Shown: in pieces, positions 37,201-49,964 of the stretch
Layout: each line of letters begins with the position of its first letter
Numbering within the stretch: the first letter of the stretch is position 1
Source of the DNA: Aphis gossypii
Lineage: Eukaryota > Arthropoda > Insecta > Hemiptera > Aphididae
Length of the DNA: 64,000 nucleotides
NCBI RefSeq assembly: GCF_020184175.1
Contig: NC_065532.1
Span: 45,156,287 to 45,220,286, forward strand
Reading direction: 5' to 3'
Notes under the pieces: model-generated
The model's input: only the letters and a program-made list of their open reading frames with translations
What the model was told of the DNA's origin: nothing
Database searches by the model: none
Made by a program: the position numbers and the translations under genes

Positions 37201-38742
37201 TACATATTTACTACATATCATAATTAATATTTTTAATGGTTTCAAATACAGCAATTTCTAAACTTGAGTAATCAATGATAAAAAATATATATTACTTTAT
37301 ACTTGAAAAAACGATTACCGATGTATTTTAATTTTGGAAATATATATAAAAAAAATTAGACCTAAAATCGTATATTGTAATGTAAAATAGTGTGCATTGT
37401 AATTAAATATCAACACTATTTTACTGTATCAACATCAGCTGAATCAATTAAAATATTTCACACGTTATAATTGTTTACAAACCCAACTTTTTTTTTTTTT
37501 TTTGACAGATTATCTGGAGAATTAATCGTTTACCATTAAATCCTTCTCTATTTGAGCAGTTGATCAGACAAGCGTTAATATTTTACCATTTATCTAATGG
37601 TAAAAATTTCAAATCCACTATTTATTTTATGGTATAGAAACTAAAAGGTGTCGATTTTGTGAAATCTATAGTAACTAGAATTGAAAACAATCTAAAAAAC
37701 TGCATTTGGAATATTAAATGCATACCTTTCTTAAATGTTTAGCTAGTAGTTAATATTTATTTATTTGGACAGGATACATTGTAAACAATTTAAATAATCT
37801 ATCAGTCAGTATACTATGTTACGCAAAATATTCATAGAAAAATTGAATTAATAACACAATAAATTATACACTATAATATACATATTATGGTGAGGGCCAC
37901 CATGTATGTTTAATCGTAAATTACAATGGAAATTTCATGCTCAATCCGACCATAATATCATAACATGTATTTAGTATTTATTATATAATATGAATGTATA
38001 TACATTATACTTTCAAGAAATAATCAACAAAACAAATAAATATAAATTCATGAATAGATATTAAAATATAATAATATCGTTTATTATAACACTAAGTCCT
38101 GTTTTATTTTGCCATTTATTTTTACTTAATAAGAAACCGGTAAAATAATGAAAGTGTGTTTAACCAATTAAAAAAAAAAATTACGCTGACAAATAAGACC
38201 AGTATGATGCTCAATCATTTTAAATTTAAGCATATACTAGGTATGTATAATTTATAAGTATACTGTATTTATAACAATAGAAAGTATAGTAAAAACACTC
38301 GTGTCCGAGACAAAGGTGCATATTCTGGGAGTTAAACGAAAAATCGCTATTGTATGAATAAAACTTGAATGAATCCATTTCGTTCTGTTGAATAATGAAA
38401 ATTCCACTATCATGATGATTGGTGAAACGAATAAGAAACAGAAACAAAGTTCATTGCGGAAAACAGATTCTCGTAAACTAAAATTTGTTACGATTGTTAA
38501 CAACTTCGTAAGATTTAAATTTCGATAAAAAGTAAAATGGAATTTGTGCAACGTCATAAAGCTCATAATCGACCACACGTTTGTGTGAGAATTGTCATAC
38601 GGCCATAAAAATTGTGTCGGTGAAAACGGGAAATTACTAGGATCAAAATCTAAATTATTTACAATAATTATAATAGTCGCATAGGTAGGTATATATTGTA
38701 GCTGGTTGTTTAAATGAAGGCATTTAACTATTTAAGACTTAC

Positions 38743-38931
38743 CGGAAGAGCTCGGTCGTTTATGTCTGAGAACGAATCCACTAGATGAACGTGCTCCTCG
38801 ACCACCACCCTGTCCATTTGTAAAGTGTAATACCCTAAAGTTTTGTCGCACTGATGTCGTTGATGACTGAGTAGTTGAACGATGAGCACATCGTCGTTTT
38901 CTAAGCGTTTTGATATTGGCCATTCAAAGTT
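38743..38931 (-). CDS. OTOF: Otoferlin-like ferlin, central C2A exon
   Basis: This 189-bp minus-strand exon (63 codons, phase 0 at both ends) has acceptor TTTTTTTTTTCAG before 38931 and donor CCG|GTAAGT at 38743. The correct frame reads NFEWPISKRLENDD, VLIVQLLSHQ, then TLGYYTLQMDRVVVEEHVHL and VDSFSDINDRALP. This matches the ferlin C2A pattern FxWPVxxxIxxxExLxIxxF ... GxxxMxLQxVVEExxVxVxDxLxDxNNxxL. It runs straight into ITIDLDIEYSTND of the 7168-7493 exon, completing the domain. An ATG-initiated frame of 63 codons in the next register over the same bases is a shadow. The calcium-binding loop aspartates of C2A are poorly kept, which is also so in otoferlin C2A. Confidence 0.88.
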
Positions 38932-41900
38932 CTGAAAAAAAAAACACGCATGTCATTTATTAACCATCACAATAAATTCATAAAATACATATAGGTACAC
39001 TGTTCTGTAGATAAAATAAAGTGATTTTAGTAATTAATGTATACATATAATGTCCTAAAACCATTCAACAATATTATTATTTTTCATTATTAGTGTTTAC
39101 AAAAATCGTAAAGTTATTGTTGAGATCGCATTTTAATAATAATATTAATTTTATATAGATTTAAGTGAAATAAATCGCTATATAAAATAATTTTATCTAT
39201 TTTTGTAACGAAAAATAATATATTACATTATTAAAATATCAACTATATATTTAGCCGTTATTATCTACACATCGTGCTAATATAGTAATTCACTATCAAT
39301 AATTAATATAATGTTCTGTTTTTTTAAAATAAATTTTTAAATTGCTTGGTACAAAAATATTTTTATATATTTTATTTTTTGGTTGCTTATTTCATATGAC
39401 ATATTATGGTTTTTAAAAAATTAACTGTAAAGTATACCTAATAAACATTAGAAATTGTATGATCGTTCAAAATATTTATTTCACAATTTTAATTTAAAAA
39501 TGTAAACCTTATAGATCGTATAATTACACTCAATTAAAATAATTATATGTACGGACAATAATTTATTATAATATTTAAATAGGTCAATTTTAACGCGCAT
39601 TAAATTATTTTTACATATTTTTTTAAATTAGTTTTATTTAATCATATTATATTATCATTTCCTTTTATTTTGTTTAATAAGCATTTAGTTTTAGTAGGTA
39701 CAAAAATTATAATAATATACTAGTAGCATGTTTGTTTGAAAAAAATGATATTGTCACAAAAACATTTTCACATTTTAATATTTTCTTTGTTTGTACAAAA
39801 CAAGTAAAAATAAAACAAAATGTATGTAAAAAAATACTCGTACAAATTATATATTAAATATTTAAATATATGTCTAGTGAAATATAACACATTTTTAAAC
39901 AAACAATAACTATGTATTAAACTAAATTAATTTTCAAACATTTTACGAACGAAAATCATCACATATACGTATATTATAGATACTCAAAGGTAACTGAAAT
40001 GTAACATAGGTATTTAAATATTTTAACGATGATGATATCATAATCTAAAATAATCTTAATGCCTATATATATATATATGTACCTACCATGTGGTTTCTAA
40101 AATAAAGTTTTATATATTTTTTACATTTATTATCTAGTCTCATTGCTATTATTAGTAAAATAAATACAATCACATACTAGATAATACCTAATAGGTATAT
40201 TATATTGTAATTCAGGTATAAATTATGCATTTTTATAAAGATTATTAAATTAAATTAACTCTAGTCTTTGAGAGATGTTCTCCAAAATTACAGGTGTTGT
40301 CAGACGCGACATCACAGAGTTTGGAACAACAACTTTCTATATATTACCCCATTATAGTACTCATAATTAATTTATTTTGGACTTTCAGTAAAAGTAAACA
40401 GTTAGAAAATATTGTAGTAAAGCGAAATAGACATGCTCGAGCAATATATTATATGACTTATATACCTTCTTTTAACTAATATGTAATCTACCATCCGTAT
40501 ATATTGCGCATACAGTCTGGATTACTACCCTATTATATGTATATTTGTACAAACGTGATTACGCCTATATGCATATAAAGGTTTTTATCATATAGTAAAT
40601 CAACTTACCCTTAATTGATTGTCAGGTATATTCGATGAACGCAGGAATAAGAGATACGTTTAATATTAATCAAGGACACAAGCAATATACTATTGATATT
40701 AAGATACCTTACACTTTTATTATTTAGAACACAAAAAAATACTATTTGGAGATTTATACTATTTAGCTATAAACGTATGACCGCTACCAAAGGCGCGCGC
40801 AGGGAGAGTGTCGTTGTGTCAATGGGTATCGTTAGAGCCGATGGGATTTTTTTATTTTAGATAAAGACGACAAATATAATGTACATATTATATATGACCA
40901 AAAATTCCCATAATCATTATAATATTATAAACATTTATCGCAAAAAAAATGTTTAGGGTCTTCAATGGAAGTATTATATAATATTTTATGAATTTATTTT
41001 TAATAATTATATTAAGAATTTTATCGTAAGTTTTATTGAGAATTTTTATAATACAATTTTCTCGGAAAAACCATATAACTATATTCAACTTACTTATATT
41101 TCCTGAGGTTTTTTTTTTTTTAATTATAAAAAAAAAACAATATTACTATGTACTTTAATAAAAATGTATAAGTCATAACAAAATAACAACCAAATAATTT
41201 TTTTATTATCGTTATTGATATAAAAATACGAATTAAATACTCATCGTATATTGTTATATAATTTTGTAATATTACATATTTATTTATTTAAGGTAAAATA
41301 TAATATTTTATTCAATGTGTACTGCCGATATTAAATCTGATACTTGATTTTGTATTTTTCTAAAATGTATTACCTCAAGGCCATTTATAAACGATTTTCT
41401 CAATTATTGCTAATTTGATATGAAAACAACGTAAAAATATAAAGTTATAAATTAAAGATATAAAGTATATATAATATAAGTTCTATACATTTTTTTTTAT
41501 TATTATTACAGTAAGAATATTATTTTGTTGGTTTTAAACTTTTGTAATACATACACTTCTAGGAATAAGTCACTCATTTGTCATTAGTGATACTTTAATC
41601 TGTAAAATATATAAATTATGATGACAATTAATGTCAAGTCAATTAATTTTATTTGAATTAAATGAAGGCAAAGTCACTCATAATTGTTTGCATTTTCCAT
41701 AATTAATAATATCAAAAAACTATAATATAAACCATGAAAATTAAAATAAAAAAACAAAGAATAAGAGTAAGACATTTTATGAATTTATATTTCGTCTATG
41801 AAACGCCTCATGTCGAGAATTATTCAATATCTTATAATATGATTTAATGGATTGAAATTCTATAAAATTAGAAACTTTTTTAGTATTGTTTGGGTGTATG

Positions 41901-44900
41901 TTATTCAGTTTTTCGTTGATTTTATGATGTATTGGCTAATTCCTAGATTAATAAAACTGTAGGTACGAGTTGGAATTTTCAAAGTTGTAATATTTGACAT
42001 GTACGAGTTCAAGTCAATGTGATTTCTTCGTTAATAACAGTAAATAGCACTTAGCATCTTAAGGTGAGAATAATTCTTTAAAGTTTGTACATTAACAGGT
42101 GATGTTTAATGTTTATCATCGAATAGTCTTTTTCCGTTGATTGACATCGAAAATTTAATCATATTACTACGCTATATTATTTTAAAAAGCTGTAAAATGT
42201 ATACTTATATAGACTGTGGGTTAAATTAGGGTAAATATTTGGCTTATTTTTATTGTATTATATTCTTAATATTATTCAGTTCACTTATGTAACTATTCAT
42301 TCCATGATTTTTTTGATTTTTTTTATTATTAGTATTATGTATGTTGCATTCAAGTATTTACTTTATTAACTTAAAAGTTATAGCAGTCAAAAACAATAAA
42401 AAAATATACATTTTTTCAAACATTTTGTTTGAAATTAATTTAAATTGACGTGTAAAAAAAATCGTTTTAAAACTTTAGTACTTTTCAATTTTCTAAATAA
42501 TAAACATTAATTATTTAAATAATTATCCTGTATTAACAAAGTACAATTTTTTATGATCCATATTTCAAAATGATTTAAAAAGTCCATTAAAAAATGGTTA
42601 TCACGAGAAAATAAATTTAACTTCCATATTGGTTTAATACTCTAACACTTAATCTAACGATTCTTGGTTAACGTTTAAACTTATAACTTGCTGCAAAAAA
42701 TTATTTAAAAAATGTAAATAGAACCTATACACGTATTTAAGAAACTGCATTTTAATTAAAACAATACTTCTATTTTATTATATAAAAAAATAGTTAGTAC
42801 AGAATTTAAAAGGTTTAAAGAAAACTACTTATTATTAAATTGTGCAGTTCAGTAAGCATTAACATAATATTATGAAAACATGATGTTTATACTATGTTAT
42901 AAAATTACGTTAGATTTATTTGATATTTCTGAGAAAATATAATATGTATAATTGTATCGCTTGAGTATGTATGAAATGTGAAAAATATAAAAACAATTTC
43001 TAACGTTCACTACATAGTTACATTTTGTACATACGTCCATCTTAATAAAAGTGAGACATTCAGAAAGTAATAATACTTTTTTTTAGTATAAGAATAACAC
43101 GAAGTGTATTGAATCAAAATAAAAAGACAACGATAAATTTTTCAACTTATAAAGTTTAATCGTCATAATAAAAGTATTAAAAAGTCCTGAAGAAAGTTTA
43201 AATTGTTAGTTTTTTAAAGTTCCTTTATGGTTTGTTCTGGATAATACTATAGAATAATATTCAATTTAATGACGGAACAGTATAGAATTAGGATACATTA
43301 TATTATTTATATAATGGTTGGAAAAATTGTATTGCAATTATTGTATTTTTTACGTGTGCCTCTGATTTTAGTTTCTAATGGTATACATATGGTTTAAAAA
43401 ACTTTAAATAATTTAAAATTACAATACATTTTGCAATTTCATTTCCAATTATACAAATACAATTCGTTTTAAATATTGGTTAACTTAAACATTTTAAATA
43501 GAAAATAACGACTTTTAAACTATTTATATAAGCTAGTCATTTTTAACTTTTATATATTTAACTATTGTAGAAATTAATATATCATATTAAATTTATTGTA
43601 ATAATAGTATACTTTAATAATTAATATATATATATCTGAATTTGCTATAGTGTTAAAGCCGAATATGCAGTTAAAAAAAATACATATCAATGTAGTTAGT
43701 GAAAATTTAATAAATTACTGAACCTACCTATCAGTAACAATAATCTAGTTTCTGTGAACAACTCAAAAACATTATACTTGAAAATTGAAATAGAAATATA
43801 GGTAATCATTCCATTTATCATAGTTTTCCCCAAAGTAAATTTAATCATATAACGTGATGATATAATATATTCTATTCTATTTATTTATTTTTTTTTAGAT
43901 ATTTATGGTATAACAATGGAGTTATAAATCAATAAAATACTAAATAATTATTTTAAATACCTATAGGTAATATATTATAAAATATCAATAAGATGCAATC
44001 TGCTATTAAATAACAATCTTAAAATTGAAAATTAATTAAATTTTTTTAATTCAAATTGTGAAAAAATAAACAATACAAAAAATAAGAACTCGTCCTTATA
44101 AATCGTCATTGCTCCATTTGAAATCTAAAATAAAAATTTTGCATCACGCTAATTTCAATAAATTAAAAATCATTGTGTTTGCTAGCTATGAATTATAACT
44201 CATAAAATTCTACTTCTTTACGAATTCAAATAAATATTACAAATATTTAACTTAACAGCGGTAAAAATAAAAATAAAACAATAGTTACTAAACGTGAATA
44301 ATTTCATTATGAAGATCTGTAGAGGAATTTATTTTTATTTTATTATCTTTTTTTTCGAAAAACTGAGCAATATTAAAATTAACTTATTAAAATATAGTTT
44401 ATTTTTAATTTCCAATTTATAGTTTAATTTATATTTATACCGTTGCAAAAAGTGTTTTAAAAAAATCAATTCTAATAACTACAGAAAATTTGAAACAAAC
44501 AAGAATAAAAGTCTAAACTTTACACGTGGGAGGCTGTATTTTGTGCATCAAGGCGATATTTTTGCTAGATCACTTAAACTAGTGACCTAACCCCCAGGGC
44601 CATGTTGCCGTATATTATGGAGTTCGAAATAATTTACAATGCAGTATTACGATTCTGAAAAGAATCGCGTTTTACAACTTTCTCAAAAAAAAAGATTATA
44701 CTTCCACACGACCAAAAACCAATTTCCATCCAAATAGTTACGCTACATTTGAAATATTTGGCGATATCAATAAAACGGTCTAATTAACCTATAAAACGTC
44801 TTACTATAAAAAGTTTAATGTTCCTTAGTTTTGTACGGGTTTTAAAAAGATTAAAGTCTGAAATATAATTCAATCAAAAATAAATACTTTCTTCAGTTCT

Positions 44901-47900
44901 TCACTTGTTTAAACTTTTTATTACTCTATTTCAATTTTAATATTATTACTATTATTCAGAACTGTTTTACTAAATAAAATTCACAATGCTTATTGGTACA
45001 TCATACATTTACACGTACGTTATAGTTTAAATATAAAATCGTGTTTTATTTTAATTTAATATATTTTTTTAAATATATATTTATATATAATTCATTGATT
45101 TGATATCCGTCATTAAAAGTTACTTGACCCAATCGAACTAAACTATAAATATACTAACAAAAAACATATTTAAATTTGAATGATTGAATGTGTTTTTACT
45201 TTTTTACGTAAGTATATAGCTTTATTACACTTGGTAGATCTGTAAAAAATGTAATGCATTAGAAGCTGATATAAAAAATAAATGACGTAATTTATATTTT
45301 GTTTCCAAATGTCTTAATTACTATATATGACATTGTATTGTGTCTGATGGCAAAAATATTCCATTTAGTTTCTATACATTGTGTTTGGACCTAATTTTAA
45401 AAGGGAAATTAAACAATGGAATTTTACACTGCTGTGTTTTTCACGTGAAGTTTTATTATTTATATCCACATAAATCCTACTTCAAACGATATTTTGTATG
45501 TAACTCAAATTTATAGTTTTTGAATATAACATAAATGAATATCCTGAGTGTGTCATGTTTTTGAATTACACGAATGAATAAAGGTACATATTGCAATTAT
45601 AAAATTGCATGGAGATATTAAAAATGACAAACTGAAAAATTGTGAGTTTAAAAAAGAAATTAAATATTTAGAAAAACATGTTGATAACACTTGTTTCTTA
45701 TTTTATTTTTAACATAGTATATCGAAATAAATTAAATAGTTTTGAAGCATCGAATTTAATGGTTTTAAAATGAATTTTGTTTTAAACTCTTTTTATATTA
45801 TTTTCAATAGCCATATCTGTTTTATTTAATGAGATTACTACCAATATTTTATGTAGTATAATACGTAATTGGTATTTAAAAAGAATTTTTTTTATTGTTT
45901 CAATAGTAGTTTCTAAGGTTAAAAAAAATATTTTTTAACATATATTATATACTGAATGATTAAACAATATTAAAAATATAATGTATACATTAAGCCCATT
46001 TAAGATTTAAGATTTATTATTTTGTTATTATTTGTTAATTCAATTGATTTTAATGTCTAAGAAAATATTCATATTTATATAGTTAATTCTTATTCCGTAT
46101 TTTTTAACACTGCTATGATCATCATAATAATATTATTCAGCCAATTTTTTGATAAATTTTAAATATTTATTGTTATTAATTATTATTATTATTATTTTAA
46201 TTTCATAAATTAACATTGATTTAAAAATTCGAAATAATAATAACATTAAAAGAAATATGACTTTTATGAAGATGATTAAACGAAATATATCTCCATTTAC
46301 TGTATCTGTCTACTTTTGTATTAGCCCATCTCCTTTTTTTTTGACATAACTACTCTCTAACAGTTTTAGCTACCACCACAATATCTCACCTTCAATCTCT
46401 ATACCTTATTCTATTTACTTATAATTTTCAATACCCGAAACTCTTAAGTCTTTTTCTACCACAGATCTATTAATCTTTTTCATGTTCTACCCCGTGGCCT
46501 TTTTTCATAAAGTATTTTATTCTCAGGCAGCTCTGAGGCCATACAGTTTATTTACTTTCTATACATAATACGTATTTCCTTTCCACTGGATCCTTTGACA
46601 ATTGATAAAACTAGTCACTGTCCCTATAAACATCATAATATCATTAAGTTATCTGTTGTATTTACTTTAACGACATTTTATGTCGCGTCACAAATACTGT
46701 CCTAAAATATGAATGCATACTTTTTTTTCAAACTTCTTGAGCTCTATTTCAATTATGCTTATCATTTTTCAATCTTCACTGCTGTATGATAAATTTATTA
46801 TTTATTCTTCTAGACATATTTTTATAGCTAAAAAAAAATCATAAATGAATAAAAAGTTTTTTCAATTTAATCGGATGCTTATTTTATTTTATTTTCATTG
46901 AAAACAGTACCTAGTTTTAAATTTTAAGTTGAAAACAATACAGACAATTTCATAATTTTAAGTAGAAAACTTTAAAAATAAATTGATTTAAAAATATTAA
47001 ATACTGAATGAATTATTATTTATAAGCATTTTTAATTTTAAAATTTAAATTATTCTATAATCACTGTTATTTTTATTTTTCATTGTTTCTTTATTTTTAT
47101 TTTTATTATTATTATTTATTTTGTGATGTTTTCACTAAATAATTAAGCAATTCCTGTTTTAACATGCTTACAGAAAAATATACTTTTAACTTCCGGTTTA
47201 TTTTACCATTCTACGGGGGTCATATTTAAATCATAGCTTCCACTTTTCATATAAAAAAAATTATTATTTACGAAAAAATATGAAAAGCCAATACTTTTTT
47301 CATTACTTTGCTATGCTCAAACATCTCTAGTGTAACAAGAAATAGATTGTTCAGTGTTCACGGTGAAAACATTTTATTCGTTTTAGTTTTTTTAAACAGT
47401 AGATTATATTAAGTGCATGAAATTATAGAAGCTTTATTTTGTACCTTAAAGAATGGATTATAACAAATGACTCAAATGTTAAATGGTACATTTCTTTATT
47501 TTCAGGCGACATTTGGTGTTTTTTTTTTTTTTGTTATTATGTTATTAAATTGAATAATGGAATGAAAACATATAATATTTAGTTTAAGAAAAATTTATAA
47601 TTCATTTCGATATATGCACACACTAAAACTTAGCTCATCAATTATTTGATAAGACACATTTATAAACCTACATAATTAATAATAATGGACCATAATTTAA
47701 GTATGAAGTTATGTAACTAACGTAAAATAATATTTTAACGTATGGAGTATTTTTTCTTATAAATTTATTATTACTAACTAGAAACAACGGGTTCGTGGTA
47801 AAATTTAAACAATTTACATCATTTAACTTCATATTTAAGAGTGCTGATAAATGTATATGATCAACGAACAAATTGAATCAATTTGTTGATAAAATTACAG

Positions 47901-48572
47901 TGCAAGGTAATCCAGGATACCGTGCATAATAAAATAATACTAATAAATAAATATAGTTAAATAACATAAAAATGTAGTGAAAAAAATTATATTTGTCTAG
48001 ACGATTTATTAAACTAATCCAATTTTCACATAATCAACTGAAATTGAACTTAACATGAATTTTCGACATACTTCCCAAGCCGTATTCAGATATTTTAAAA
48101 TCAATTTCCAAATACATTCAACGTTTGTTTTTATCGACCAGACTGATACGAAAGGACGTCTTTACCGGTTGACATGTTTAAGCTGCTATAGCCGAATAGT
48201 TTACCATTAGTTTATTGTTCGCCGTTAAACCAATAGCTGTCAATGATCGATTATCAACAAATATAATATAAAATGTTAGAATTTCATTTAATTTAAAAAT
48301 ATAGTAAATTAAAGACAACCACACTGTAGAGTTACAATTAATATAATATATAGAATTTGGCATAGAGCTCGATACCAAACGATATTATGTTTAATATTTC
48401 AATGTACTATTATAATATATTATATTATATAGTTGTGTCTTGTGTACATGTATATCAGTAAAAACATAATAAATGTTAAATAACTTCAGTAAAGGTCGTA
48501 TATAAACATAAAAATAACTGTCTATCGCTAAGGGACTTATGAATAATATAGATAACGTGATTTGTGCTTTAC
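38932..48572. other. OTOF: Ferlin intron, AT-rich
   Basis: The 9.6-kb stretch contains a small GC-richer segment with a donor-like site at about 40600-40830, a GC-richer segment at 44510-44880 of unknown nature (possibly an old repeat), and a LINE relic at 46.3-46.6 kb. Otherwise I see only AT-rich sequence. Confidence 0.55.
46320..46560 (-). pseudogene. Decayed C-terminal end of a LINE reverse transcriptase
   Basis: On the minus strand, across frame changes and stops, one reads KLYGLRAA, ENKILYEKRPRGRT, then VEKDLRVSGIENYK and finally DIVVVAKTVRE followed by a stop. This follows the order of the C-terminus of many insect endonuclease/reverse transcriptase LINEs (WYGHVxRMPENRxxxKxxxxKRxRGRPxxRW ... 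EDLRxLGIxN ... RDRWRxIVxAAKTLxE). It is heavily mutated and surely dead. Upstream parts were not found. Confidence 0.6.
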
Positions 48573-48684
48573 CTTGATGCAACGCTCTCGATTCATAATC
48601 TTCGGCCTTTGGGAAACGTCCAACTCGGGCCAGAAATCAAAACTAGTTTCGTTTAGTTTTATGGTACGTTTGCCAACTTCATTA
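48573..48684 (-). CDS. OTOF: Probable upstream C2A exon of the ferlin gene
   Basis: A GC-richer island on the minus strand has donor ATCAAG|GTAAAG at 48573 and a candidate acceptor ATTGTTAG before 48684 (another AG lies about 20 bp upstream). In the frame ending in phase 0, which is what the 38743-38931 exon needs, it encodes NEVGKRTIKLNETSFDFWPE and then LDVSQRPKIMNRERCIK. The RTIKLNETSF segment lines up with the second C2A strand of otoferlin (form AKVTFRGxSF) at the right distance before xFxWP. No start codon for the full domain is seen, so at least one more short exon must lie upstream, unless translation starts at the in-frame ATG of MNRERCIK. Confidence 0.5.
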
Positions 48685-49756
48685 CTAACAATCTTATGAA
48701 ACTTATTTTATGAGGATAACGAGTTGCGAGTGGCGTTTCAAAGTAAAACGTCCATAAATTATCTTTGTATAATATTGAAAGATACCTCTAAGATAGATAA
48801 CCTCTTCAGTTATTTTTTAGATTTTATTTTAGTATATCGCACATTATGTAATAACCTACCTATATAATTTGTACAATTTACTTAACTTAAATCTGAAAGA
48901 AATAGTCACACGATATCAAAACTTATTAGATAATATCATATTATATGGAAAAATAATTTTAAAAGTTTCTTGACTCCAATTTTACATAACAACTCTAAAC
49001 AATAAAATTGTACTGAATGCACAAAGTCAAGCGTAATTTATTTATAATATCATCTTGTACACGAATATAATGTTTTACTTAGGAACAAGAAACGTTTTTT
49101 GTATGTTATGAGACACTGAATACTGATTGGATAGTATCCAGCTAGATTAGTACTTTATGTGACATATATTAAAATTATTTTTAATGTCTTCGATAGTTTT
49201 TATTAATGTATCAATTGTGTAATAACGAATAAAAATAATTATATATTGAGGGCTGTGTTTAAGTTCCTTAATTATGAATTATTATTATTCTTTACTTATT
49301 TATTTATCTATTTTTTGATGATGAATTTGTTTTTCCAATTTAGTTAAACAACTCATAAAAAATTACTTTTCGTTATCAAATTTAATTAAATATTAATCAT
49401 AATCAAAGAGGTAGAAAAATAATTTACATCACTAAAGGCACACGATTTATACATTTTTTATTTTATATTTCTTTATTGCGTTGTAAAATATTATTTTTTT
49501 TGAAATTAAAGATTAAAATAAATGAAATATCAAACTAAACTCTTTGGTAATTAATATAATCGCCAAGTGTTTATATTAATTTTAAGTTCATAAACATTCT
49601 GAGGTAAGAGAGAATTCTGAAATGTATTATTATCTATTTGTGCATCTACTTCTCTCCTCTTGTTTTAGCTTTAAAATATGATATTACAGTAGTTATAATT
49701 AATTAGCTGATTTTATATCGTTATTAAATTATATATATATATATTATATAAAGTCT
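48685..49756. other. OTOF: AT-rich intron between ferlin exon and hAT element
   Basis: No coding or repeat feature was recognised apart from a short TA run at 49731-49743, just before the insertion site of the hAT element. Confidence 0.5.
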
Positions 49757-49764
49757 TATCGCAT
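49757..49764. repeat. hAT target-site duplication TATCGCAT, left copy
   Basis: This perfect 8-bp match to 53862-53869 directly flanks the terminal inverted repeat. An 8-bp duplication is the hallmark of hAT transposition. Confidence 0.95.
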
Positions 49765-49779
49765 CATAGGCGCAATTAG
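49765..49779. repeat. hAT terminal inverted repeat, left
   Basis: CATAGGCGCAATTAG is a perfect inverted match to 53847-53861. Inward of this the left end has a 13-bp insertion relative to the right before similarity (G run, then palindrome) resumes. Confidence 0.93.
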
Positions 49780-49964
49780 AGTAAAAAAATTGGGGGGGCT
49801 TCAGCCCCTCACATAAATTTTTCAATCTCTGCCTCTCAGAAGCTTTTTTTCCACTCTTTACCCTATAACAAATGTGCTTATTGGAAGGCAAGTAAAATTT
49901 AAAAATAAAAAATAAAACAATAATTCACTTTTAAGCATAGGTAACACATTTAATATAGTTTTTT

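Larger units (their letters stand above)
17465..38742. other. OTOF: Long ferlin intron, AT-rich
   Basis: With 7494-17464 this makes a 31-kb intron separating two exons that together complete C2A. Beyond the items listed separately (interspersed repeat at 17.7-18.5 kb, TG repeat, C/A run, CpG patches at 27 and 34 kb) I see only AT-rich sequence with homopolymers and short TA repeats (for example 29264-29277, 32719-32741 and 32837-32848). Open frames here are short, AT-biased and without splice context. Confidence 0.6.

Noticed and set aside
38732..38923. ATG-initiated 63-codon frame (Arg/Ser-rich) on the minus strand
   Set aside because: It overlaps the ferlin C2A exon in a different register; the register fixed by the splice sites has clear C2 homology and this one has none.
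47858..47890. Near-palindrome ATCAACGAACAAATTGA / TCAATTTGTTGAT
   Set aside because: It is imperfect (4-base bulge) and expected by chance in AT-rich DNA of this length; no associated element ends or target duplication were found.
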